Assembly (NCBI RefSeq): GCF_003730295.1
Contig: NZ_QTSZ01000047.1
Location: 1-64,000 of the forward strand
Length of the DNA stretch: 64,000 nucleotides
Source of the DNA: Ornithinibacillus gellani
GTDB taxonomy: Bacteria > Bacillota > Bacilli > Bacillales > Amphibacillaceae
Direction of reading: 5' to 3'
Numbering within the stretch: position 1 is the stretch's first letter; each line of letters starts with the position of its first letter. A model generated the notes under the pieces. The model was given only the letters and a program-made list of their open reading frames with translations. It was not told the DNA's origin and ran no database searches. The position numbers and the translations under genes were made by a program. Positions 43,021 to 50,982 of this stretch are shown in pieces.

Positions 43021-46000
43021 TTGAAGAATTTAAGCAAGTTCGATATTCGCAAACTATTCCCAGATGTTATTTATAAACGGGGATTACAATATTATGAGAG
43101 AAATCAGATAAGCGACCTATTGTATGACATCAATTTTAAAGTATGGACGGCAACCGTTCATGGGTCTGAGGATTATTTTGTCGAAATTAATATGAACACC
43201 ATCCAGGAAGGGACGATAGACACGTTTTGTGATTGTCCTGCTTTTGATATGTATGGAAGATGTAAGCATGTTGTTGCCACACTATTGCAAATTCAACATC
43301 AGGAACGTATGGGAAATCATGATACTAAAACGCCTGGTGGCTATTCTACCGCTAAACATTTTATAAGTGCTTTTCGATCCATGCATGCAGCCGATTTGCC
43401 AACAGAAACCTGGATTGAAAAGACACCGATTCATATATCTTACTATTGCCATTGGAATTATTTAGGTCATTTTTTAATGGAATTAAAGGCCGGTGTCGAT
43501 CATAAATACGTTGTAAAAAATGCCAAAGCCTTCTTAAAGGATGTACTGGAAGGGAAGGAGCATTTTTTTACAAAGAAATTCACCTATTCACCAGAAACAC
43601 ATCATGTATTAAAACAGGATTTGGAGCTATTGGAGCGATTATATGCTGTTTTGAAAAATGAGCAAGTATATGATCGATTCTCAAGCGCTTATTTTGGTAC
43701 GACAAAGGATGAACGGTTTATCACGATACCACCGCTTGCGATGAATGAATTACTACAGCTGCTGGCGACACGTGATGTTACCATTGAAACCGATCGGAAA
43801 AGCTATCATACGCTAACATTACATGAGCCTGGTGTGCTACCGTATTCGTTTTCGATAAGTAAAAATAATAAAAATGAGTTGCTGCTTCAAATGGACGATT
43901 TGCAGGAAGGGGAATACTTGGAGCATTATCAGCTATTATTCCATGATGGTGGCTTCTATTTTCCGAAAAAAGAACAGCTTCCTATTGTTCAACAACTGAG
44001 CAGTTTTCAAAAAGATCCAGTACAACTGCCGATTGTTCAGGAACAAGCAGATGTATTTATCTCCGAAGTCCTGCCTTCCTTGAGCAAGGTTGGCGAGGTG
44101 GAGATGGATGAGGCGGTATCCGCAGATATCGTACAGGCGCCATTAAAAGCAAAGCTGTATTTGGAATGGAAGGATCAATTGATCATTGGTAAATTGGAAT
44201 ATCATTACGCAGACCAACAAATTGATCCATTCGGTAAACCAGAGCCGCGTAAGCAATATATTTTGCGGGATACGGAAAAAGAGCAGCAAATCATGGGTTT
44301 AATTGAGCATGCAAATTTTCACTTCAATGGGAAAGAGCTGTATATCGAAGCAGATGATGAGGTGTTATATGATTTCATCTATCATATGCTGCCATTAATG
44401 GATGAATATATGGAGCTATTTTTAACCTCTGACATACGCAATCTGATTTTGGATGATGAGCCGGAGCCGACTACGAATATTCGCATGGAATCTACTACGA
44501 ATTTACTAGAAATCGGCTTTGATATGGAAGGGATTCAGACAGATGAGGTTCAGTCTATCCTGGAAGCAGTTATCGAGAAGAAAAGATATTATCGTTTACA
44601 GGATGGGGCCATGCTCAACCTGCAAAGTGATGCATTTGATTCCCTCCACAATCTATTATCGGATCTGGATGTGAAAAAGACCGATTTATCAGATGGTCAG
44701 CTGCACATGCCGGTATACCGCGGAGCACAGCTGGATGAACTCATTCATACGAAGAAAGATTATGATGCCTCGTTTCATCGGTTATTACATCAATTGAAAT
44801 CACCAGAAGCACAGCATTATGAGCTTCCGGATGGATTGCAGGCAACATTGCGAAGCTATCAGATAACAGGCTATCAATGGTTTAAATCCTTGAGTGAATA
44901 TCATTTGGGTGGTATTTTGGCGGATGATATGGGATTAGGGAAAACGCTGCAAAGCATTGCCTATATTGCCTCTGAACCGTCGGAAATGCCACATTTAATT
45001 GTTGCACCATCATCTGTTGTATATAACTGGAAAAATGAATGTCGTAAATTCGCACCGCATTTAGAGGTTGCGATTTTAACTGGTGCACCAGAGGAGCGTC
45101 GTAAACGGATGAAGCAGGCGACCGATACGGATGTTTGGATTACGTCGTATGCTACTTTGCGTCAGGATATTGACTTTTATCGTACGTATAGCTTTCAGTC
45201 GCTTATTTTAGACGAAGCCCAATACATTAAGAACTACGCGACCAAAACATCCAAGGCCATTCGTGAGATTACAGCGACGAGACGTTTTGCGTTGAGTGGC
45301 ACGCCTATTGAGAATGCCATTGATGAACTATGGGCCATTTTCCAAGTGGTTTTACCTGGCCTTATGCCAAATCAGCGGGCATTCAAGCAGCTAAGCCATG
45401 AAAAAATTGCATCGATTACCCGTCCATTTATTTTACGGCGATTGAAGCAGGATGTGCTTAAAGAATTGCCGGATAAGATTGAGTCCGTGATGGTTTCGGA
45501 ACTTTCAACCGAGCAGAAGGAGCTATACCTTGCTTATCTTCATCAGCTGCAACGGGAAACAGCCGCGACATTAAAGGATAATAGCTTTAGTCAAAATCGG
45601 ATGAAAATATTGGCTGGGCTAACGAGATTACGTCAGTTATGCTGCCATCCATCTTTGTTTATTGAAAATTATCAGGGGGGATCAGGCAAGCTGAAACAGT
45701 TGATGGATACCGTTAGGACCGCATTGGAAAACGGGAAACGCATGTTGATTTTTTCCCAATTTACGAGTATGCATGAAATCATCATCTCTGAATTGGAAAA
45801 GGAAGGCATTGATTATTTTTATCTGCATGGACAAACTCCTTCACAGGAAAGAGTTCAGATGAGTGACCGCTTTAACAATGGTGAGAAGAATGTTTTTCTC
45901 ATTTCATTGAAAGCGGGCGGAACAGGCCTTAATTTAACAGGTGCAGATACGGTTATTTTATATGATTTATGGTGGAATCCTGCAGTGGAAGACCAAGCAA

Positions 46001-46197
46001 CCGGTAGAGCACATCGCTTTGGACAGAAGAATGTCGTACAGGTGATTCGCCTGCTTACAGAAGGAACGATTGAAGAGAAAATTTATGAATTACAACAGAA
46101 GAAACGTGAACTAATCGATCAAGTAATCCATCCGGGAGAAACCATGCTATCAAGCCTCTCTGAATCGGATATTCGCGCATTACTTAGTATCGCATAA
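43021..46197 (+). CDS. SNF2-family helicase with N-terminal SWIM zinc finger
   Basis: The 1058-residue protein begins with a SWIM finger (C70-x-C72, C81-x-H83 in FCDCPAFDMYGRCKHV) and a long middle region typical of Bacillus SNF2 proteins. The ATPase core starts near 620: GGILADDMGLGKTLQ, VAPSSVVYNW, LDEAQYIKN, ALSGTPIEN. The C-terminal helicase half has FSQFTSM, SLKAGGTGLNLT and TGRAHRFGQ. It is a DNA-dependent translocase of unknown role. The TTG start at 43021 lies 10 bases after a weak GGTAGG. No better start is visible. Confidence 0.9.
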   Translation: MKNLSKFDIRKLFPDVIYKRGLQYYERNQISDLLYDINFKVWTATVHGSEDYFVEINMNTIQEGTIDTFCDCPAFDMYGRCKHVVATLLQIQHQERMGNHDTKTPGGYSTAKHFISAFRSMHAADLPTETWIEKTPIHISYYCHWNYLGHFLMELKAGVDHKYVVKNAKAFLKDVLEGKEHFFTKKFTYSPETHHVLKQDLELLERLYAVLKNEQVYDRFSSAYFGTTKDERFITIPPLAMNELLQLLATRDVTIETDRKSYHTLTLHEPGVLPYSFSISKNNKNELLLQMDDLQEGEYLEHYQLLFHDGGFYFPKKEQLPIVQQLSSFQKDPVQLPIVQEQADVFISEVLPSLSKVGEVEMDEAVSADIVQAPLKAKLYLEWKDQLIIGKLEYHYADQQIDPFGKPEPRKQYILRDTEKEQQIMGLIEHANFHFNGKELYIEADDEVLYDFIYHMLPLMDEYMELFLTSDIRNLILDDEPEPTTNIRMESTTNLLEIGFDMEGIQTDEVQSILEAVIEKKRYYRLQDGAMLNLQSDAFDSLHNLLSDLDVKKTDLSDGQLHMPVYRGAQLDELIHTKKDYDASFHRLLHQLKSPEAQHYELPDGLQATLRSYQITGYQWFKSLSEYHLGGILADDMGLGKTLQSIAYIASEPSEMPHLIVAPSSVVYNWKNECRKFAPHLEVAILTGAPEERRKRMKQATDTDVWITSYATLRQDIDFYRTYSFQSLILDEAQYIKNYATKTSKAIREITATRRFALSGTPIENAIDELWAIFQVVLPGLMPNQRAFKQLSHEKIASITRPFILRRLKQDVLKELPDKIESVMVSELSTEQKELYLAYLHQLQRETAATLKDNSFSQNRMKILAGLTRLRQLCCHPSLFIENYQGGSGKLKQLMDTVRTALENGKRMLIFSQFTSMHEIIISELEKEGIDYFYLHGQTPSQERVQMSDRFNNGEKNVFLISLKAGGTGLNLTGADTVILYDLWWNPAVEDQATGRAHRFGQKNVVQVIRLLTEGTIEEKIYELQQKKRELIDQVIHPGETMLSSLSESDIRALLSIA

Positions 46198-46201
46198 TAG
46201 A

Positions 46202-46238
46202 CCCTGCCAAGTGGATGCTTGGCAGGGGTGTTTTTGTT
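46202..46238 (+). terminator. Terminator after the SNF2 helicase
   Basis: CCCTGCCAAG (46202-46211) pairs with CTTGGCAGGG (46218-46227), followed by GTGTTTTTG. Confidence 0.88.
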
Positions 46239-46269
46239 CAGGAAAAACTGTAGAGATATGGCCCAATAT

Positions 46270-46295
46270 GTTTTATAAACCGCTTTCAAGGGTAT
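46270..46295 (+). promoter_or_regulatory. Sigma-B-type promoter
   Basis: GTTTTA (46270-46275) and GGGTAT (46290-46295) are separated by 14 bases, one mismatch from the sigma-B consensus GTTTAA-N12-15-GGGTAT. It precedes a small protein of general-stress type by about 180 bp. Confidence 0.6.
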
Positions 46296-46360
46296 GTAAT
46301 AGTAAGTTTTACCCCAGGTGATTGGGTGAAAAATATTGGAGACCAGCGAGAAATGAAGAT

Positions 46361-46382
46361 GAAATCGGCCGTCGCCGATTTC
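46361..46382 (+). other. Stable hairpin in the leader of the stress gene
   Basis: GAAATCGGC (46361-46369) and GCCGATTTC (46374-46382) form a perfect 9-bp stem with a 4-base loop. There is no T-run, so it is not a standard terminator. It could affect RNA stability or folding. Confidence 0.5.
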
Positions 46383-46478
46383 TCCGTTCTTAAATTCAAA
46401 TTCCCTGGACAGTGCCAATGTTTTACACAAAAGAATTATGTTGATTCGCCTCTAATAAATGGAAAGGAAGTTTATCCG

Positions 46479-46835
46479 ATGGAAAAAAGAATTGAAGCAT
46501 ACTTTGAAACTGAAAATGATGCAGAATCTGCACGTGCAGGGCTACAACGTATTCGAGCAACAAATGTGATTGTTGATTCCATACCAGAAGGAGACGAAAA
46601 TAAGAAATATGTGCCAGTCGTTCCATTTCGCGTAGATTCCAATCCGGGTGTCGTTTCAAGCGGAACACAAGGAACAGATGGCTTGGCTGGATTTGCCCAA
46701 GCGCAAGAAGATTGGCATGATAAAGGCGAAACAAAAGAATATATGACACATATGCTGCAGGCAGATGTGTACGAAGAAGACTATGACAAAGCAATCGATC
46801 TGCTCATCCGAAACGCAGGTTATTTTGAAGGATAA
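46479..46835 (+). CDS. Small general-stress-type protein
   Basis: The 118-residue protein begins with an alpha/beta segment (RIEAYFETENDAESARAGLQR) resembling the N-terminal domain of general stress protein 17M (YflT) relatives. A disordered Gly/Ser/Asp middle and an acidic helical end follow (YEEDYDKAIDLLIRNAGYF). The exact function is unknown. ATG 46479 is chosen because GGAAAGG precedes it. The upstream open frame crosses the leader hairpin. The sigma-B-like promoter supports stress induction. Confidence 0.65.
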   Translation: MEKRIEAYFETENDAESARAGLQRIRATNVIVDSIPEGDENKKYVPVVPFRVDSNPGVVSSGTQGTDGLAGFAQAQEDWHDKGETKEYMTHMLQADVYEEDYDKAIDLLIRNAGYFEG

Positions 46836-46847
46836 TAGATAAAAATG

Positions 46848-46888
46848 AGAAACCCGCCCCCCAAGTTGTATGGGAAGCGGGTTTCTAA
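46848..46888 (+). terminator. Terminator after the stress gene
   Basis: GAAACCCGC (46849-46857) pairs with GCGGGTTTC (46877-46885) across a loop containing CCCCCCAAGTTG. It directly precedes array 2. Confidence 0.65.
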
Positions 46889-46919
46889 TGGTTTGAATTG
46901 CGAACAAACGGACTGGACG

Positions 46920-47870
46920 GGACTCGTCAAGGCAGCGAGTCGAAAAATTGGCAGAGTTGGCCGAAAAATTACACTCGGCACGCCCGCGAGTGAAAAAAAT
47001 CGCTGAGTGAGCCGAGAAATTACACTCGGCACGCACGCGAGTGAAAAAAATCGCTGAGTGAGCCGAGAAATTGCACTCGTCACGCCCGCGAGTGAAAAAA
47101 ATTGCAGTACGCGCCTGAAAATTACACTCGGCACGTCCGCGAGTCAAAAAATCCACAGCACGAGCCTGAAAATTACACTCGTCACGCCCGCGAGTGAAAA
47201 AAATTGCAGTACGCGCCTGAAAATTACACTCGGCACGTCCGCGAGTCAAAAAAATCACAGTACGAGCCGAGAAATTGCACTCGTTACGCCCGTGAGTGAA
47301 AAAAATCGCTGAGTGCGCCGAGAAATTGCACTCGTCACGCCCGTGAGTGAAAAAAATCGCTAAGTGAGCAGGTAAATTGCACTTGGCACACTCGCGAGTC
47401 AAAAAAATCACAGCACGAGCCGAAAAATTACACTCGTCACGCCCGCGAGTGAAAAAAATTGCAGTACGCGCCTGAAAATTACACTCGTCACACCCGCGAG
47501 TGAAAAAAATTGCAGTACGCGCCTGAAAATTACACTCGTCACACCCGCGAGTGAAAAAAATTGCAGTACGCGCCTGAAAATTACACTCGGCACGTCCGCG
47601 AGTCAAAAAAATCACAGTACGAGCCGAGAAATTGCACTCGTTACGCCCGTGAGTGAAAAAAATCGCTGAGTGCGCCGAGAAATTGCACTCGTCACGCCCG
47701 TGAGTGAAAAAAATCGCTAAGTGAGCAGGTAAATTGCACTCGTCACACCCGCGAGTGGAAAAAATCCACAGCACGAGCCGAAAAATTACACTCGTCACGT
47801 CCGCGGGTGAAATAAATCGCTGATTGAGCCGGTAAATTGCACTCGCGGTGCTCCCGGGTCAAAACACCGG
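46920..47870. repeat. Tandem array 2: about 19 units of 51 bp
   Basis: The landmark GCGAGT or GTGAGT recurs every 51 bases from 46935 to 47751 without one indel. It is followed by one 52-base step and another 51-base step. Units share CACTCG..CGAGTG, which can form a short hairpin, an A6-A7 tract and AAATTA or AAATTG. The minus strand reads as a 17-residue repeat (FFTRGRDECNFSAHSAI) open for about 380 codons, running antisense into the stress gene. No ribosome site or plausible protein was recognised. It lies between convergent genes. Confidence 0.95.
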
Positions 47871-47879
47871 CACATCCAA

Positions 47880-49157
47880 TCAGACATTGATTTGGAATAA
47901 CTTTCGCGGGCGCCCTTTGAGATATGGCTTCTCTTGGCCGACTACTTTGATTACTTCACCGGTCAGCAATTTATTGATGGTTCGCTCTGCACTTCTTTTT
48001 GTCACCTGGTAATACGTTGCGATGTCGTGTGACGAAAATGGTTCGTTATTTCGATTAGAAATGAAATCAATGAAATTATAGGATAGTTCATTATTTAATC
48101 TGGCCTTATGAATTAATGCTTGATATAGTCTGGATTTGTCGAAATGTTTTTTTACACCGAGTGGTCCGATTACTTCTTGGCGGTCATTTACGATAAAGCA
48201 GCTACCGCTTGCAGTTCTGGCACATGCTTCAAGAGCTAGAACTGCATGGTCTTCAGCTTGTTTCGCGGTGAGTCCAAGCCCAAAACCAATATCGACCTCT
48301 GTTTTAAGCGCGCCTTCAATTTCAAGTAGCAAAGGAAAATCACGATAATGGTTGGTGATATGATCGAGTACGCCCCTTGTGCCAAATAAGACAAATTGAT
48401 CATCCATACTTGGCAATACAGAAGCATAGGTTTTTTTGGCGAATCTTAATAGCAGCTGATGCAATTGCGCTAATGTTTCATCCTTCTTATGTTTTAAGTT
48501 TTCTGGGTGCTTTAGTTTTACATAGCTGGCAACAATTTGTGCACTTTTACTTTGGTTTATTTGGGTGATTGTAATTGCTTTATTGACTGCATGTGCCACG
48601 TTGATATCGGGCATATGCATCGTCGCAACAGGAATCCCCATTTCAACCAAAATAGCTGCAACTTCTTCAACGGATGTTAGTACACTATCAATTTTCTTAT
48701 TTTGCCATAGCTGTATATGTAAATTCGCAATTACTTTTGGATCAATCGCCGTCATATTTCCATATGGATGGATGAAAATGTCTCTATCTTGTAATTGTAA
48801 TTCCTGGATTACATTGTCGATAGGGCATTGCTCCAACATATCAATAGATATGCGATGGATTGGCTGCTTTAGCTTTGTTTTCATTCGATAAAAAGATGAT
48901 AGAATCATGTATTCATCCTGGGCCACCTGGACAACAGGCCATTTTTTCTTTTCCATCTTCTCCTTGACATATAAATAGGCAAGCGGTTCTAAAAATAAGT
49001 AAACATCACACATGAATGCTTGTTCAATCAAGTCCACGGCTTCCTTTGCTTCCTCATAGGGATAAGGCATTATTTCATATTGCTCTTGGTCGCGCAGGAA
49101 TGGAGGTATTGCAAGTAGCATGTCTTTCCTTCCAAAAACAGCGATTTTTATTTTCAT
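47880..49157 (-). CDS. Predicted regulator with a nucleotide-cyclase-like domain and C-terminal helix-turn-helix
   Basis: I do not know a characterised homologue of this 425-residue protein. The N-terminal half (about 1-220) looks like a Rossmann-type sensor (IKIAVFGRKDML). The middle (about 250-345) has a cyclase or GGDEF-like fold segment, DIGFGLGLTAKQAEDHAVLALEA. The C-terminus (about 365-425) has a winged helix (SSHDIATYYQVTKRSAERTINKLL) and a basic end. It is probably a DNA-binding regulator that senses a small molecule. AAGGGGGAT precedes ATG 49157. The divergent gene encodes a nitronate monooxygenase. Confidence 0.65.
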   Translation of the reverse strand: MKIKIAVFGRKDMLLAIPPFLRDQEQYEIMPYPYEEAKEAVDLIEQAFMCDVYLFLEPLAYLYVKEKMEKKKWPVVQVAQDEYMILSSFYRMKTKLKQPIHRISIDMLEQCPIDNVIQELQLQDRDIFIHPYGNMTAIDPKVIANLHIQLWQNKKIDSVLTSVEEVAAILVEMGIPVATMHMPDINVAHAVNKAITITQINQSKSAQIVASYVKLKHPENLKHKKDETLAQLHQLLLRFAKKTYASVLPSMDDQFVLFGTRGVLDHITNHYRDFPLLLEIEGALKTEVDIGFGLGLTAKQAEDHAVLALEACARTASGSCFIVNDRQEVIGPLGVKKHFDKSRLYQALIHKARLNNELSYNFIDFISNRNNEPFSSHDIATYYQVTKRSAERTINKLLTGEVIKVVGQEKPYLKGRPRKLFQINV

Positions 49158-49600
49158 ATATATCCCCCTTGTGCGATGTAGTATATGCATGAAACGAGTA
49201 CGCTTAATTCGTTTTCTATGTAAAATGGAATAATTGGGTAAAGTAAAATATATGTGGTATATAACGAAGGATAAAATATTATATTTACACTAAATAGACC
49301 GTTTTTTCAGAAAATAGTAATGATACCTATCCCATAAAATTTCCAGTATAAAACAAGCGTGTTATTTTGCGAATCATGTTTGATTCCTTATATAATATGG
49401 AATTTTCTTAATATTGTCAAGGAATTTTCGTTGCGGAAACACAGTGAATGTCACTAATCCTTGCATAAAAACTGTTTGTAAAAAGTATATTTACGATAAA
49501 AAAATAAATATATTACTCGTATGGAGGTTAAAGTTTTCAGAATTCTAGTGTAATTATGGTATGATTTACTTATATAAAATCTATGAATGGAGGGGAGCAT
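49158..49600. other. AT-rich divergent intergenic region
   Basis: No gene is supported. A weak CodY-like match (TTTTTTCAGAAAATA, 12 of 15) lies at 49312-49326, and a possible -10 TATGAT (49560-49565) lies 36 bp before the nitronate monooxygenase start. Confidence 0.35.
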
Positions 49601-50800
49601 ATGGAAGATTTGTTTAAAAAGCTAGGTATTGGTCTTCCAATTATACAAGCAGGGATGGCAGGCGGGATTACAACGCCGGAGCTTGTAGCTGCAGTTTCCA
49701 ATGCGGGAGGACTAGGTACGATTGGTGCTGGGTACATGGGTTCTGTTGAACTGAAACAGATGATTGAACAGGTGAAAGAGCTAACGGACCGGCCATTTGC
49801 TGTTAATTTATTTTCGGTTAATCTGGAGACATTTTCAACAGAGGTTGAGGAGACACAGCAATACTTGAATCGTTTTCGCAGTGGGCTTTCCATTGATCCT
49901 GGTTCTACTTCGATTAAGGTAAACGATTATTTACATGAAAAGATATATATTATTTTACAAGAAAATGTTCGTGTGGTTAGTACGGCATTTGGTGTGCTTT
50001 CCTCTGTCCTCATTGATCGGTTGAAACAAAAAAATATAACTCTGATTGGAATGGCAACCAATCTGGAGGAAGCAGAGCAGCTCGTTGAAGCCGGATATGA
50101 TGCAGTTGTAGCACAGGGCTATGAAGCGGGTGGACATAGAGGAACCTTTAATATGAAAAAATATCCTAACGGATGCAACATTGGGCTTTTCACACTGGTG
50201 CAGGAGCTTGTGCGCTTTTTGCCAGTTCCCGTGATAGCTGCTGGTGGGATACATACAAAAAAACAAGTAGATGCCTTAATAAGCCTAGGGGCAAGTGGTG
50301 TTCAGCTAGGTACTAGATTTTTAGTTGCCAAGGAAGCAGGGACGAATGAATCGTATCGTCGTGCTTTAATTAAAGCGAAAACAGAAGATACGGTACTGAC
50401 AAAAGTGTTTTCCGGAAGACCAGCACGTGCCATTCGGAATGAATTTATCCGTACCATGGAGGATAGTGGTGTGACCATTCATCCTTTTCCATTACAAAAT
50501 GAACTAACAAAAGACATCCGTGCAGCGGGAAAAGAATTTGCTGACTCTGAAGTTCAATCATTATGGGCTGGACAAGGTGTTGGTGCCATTCAGCGTGAGG
50601 AATCAGTAACAGATATTTTGAATATTGTTATGGGTTCTTATATGACCCAGGTGCAACAACAGGAGGAGACGGACGCGGTGACAGAAGTCGCTGCAACCAA
50701 TCAGGTTACAAAACATGAAAATGCTACAGATGAATGGGTTGCTCAAGCAGACCAACCATCTGGTGAAGTAGAAGCAAAAACTGCATCTGCGGAAAAGTAA
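49601..50800 (+). CDS. Nitronate monooxygenase with an acidic C-terminal extension
   Basis: The 399-residue FMN enzyme has PIIQAGMAGGITTPELVAAV, the active-site region AQGYEAGGHRGTF with the conserved catalytic His (GGHRG), AAGGIHTKKQVDALI and LGASGVQLGTRFL. About 55 C-terminal residues rich in Glu, Thr, Ala and Gln (from about 345) go beyond the catalytic fold. The role is detoxification of alkyl nitronates in known members. GGAGGGG precedes the ATG. It differs from the shorter paralogue at 11351-12304, which lacks GGHRG. Confidence 0.87.
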   Translation: MEDLFKKLGIGLPIIQAGMAGGITTPELVAAVSNAGGLGTIGAGYMGSVELKQMIEQVKELTDRPFAVNLFSVNLETFSTEVEETQQYLNRFRSGLSIDPGSTSIKVNDYLHEKIYIILQENVRVVSTAFGVLSSVLIDRLKQKNITLIGMATNLEEAEQLVEAGYDAVVAQGYEAGGHRGTFNMKKYPNGCNIGLFTLVQELVRFLPVPVIAAGGIHTKKQVDALISLGASGVQLGTRFLVAKEAGTNESYRRALIKAKTEDTVLTKVFSGRPARAIRNEFIRTMEDSGVTIHPFPLQNELTKDIRAAGKEFADSEVQSLWAGQGVGAIQREESVTDILNIVMGSYMTQVQQQEETDAVTEVAATNQVTKHENATDEWVAQADQPSGEVEAKTASAEK

Positions 50801-50862
50801 ATGGAAGGAAATAGACTTCACCGATAACAAAAATGAGTTAGAGCGTGAAACGGCCTATCCCT

Positions 50863-50951
50863 ATTTATCACAGATCAACAGCCAGTAAAGGCGTGATTGG
50901 TTCATCTAACAATCAGTGGGGGAAAATGCGAAAACCCCCACTGATTGAAAT
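50863..50951 (+). repeat. Two-hairpin interspersed element, copy F (internally deleted)
   Basis: The start TTATCACAGAT is joined directly to CAACAGCCAGTAAAGGC, so the 5' arm and loop of the outer stem are gone. Stem 2 is intact (AATCAGTGGGGG / CCCCCACTGATT). The junction repeats GAT, suggesting deletion at a micro-homology. Confidence 0.85.
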
Positions 50952-50982
50952 TATGCAGGAAACTACTCAACCAGAAATGGAG

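Noticed and set aside
46656-47798. 380-codon antisense open frame over array 2
   Set aside because: It is entirely repeat-derived and extends antisense into a better-supported gene. No protein family or ribosome site is visible.
49312-49326. CodY-like TTTTTTCAGAAAATA in the divergent region
   Set aside because: It matches at only 12 of 15 positions. Noted in the region entry but not called as a site.
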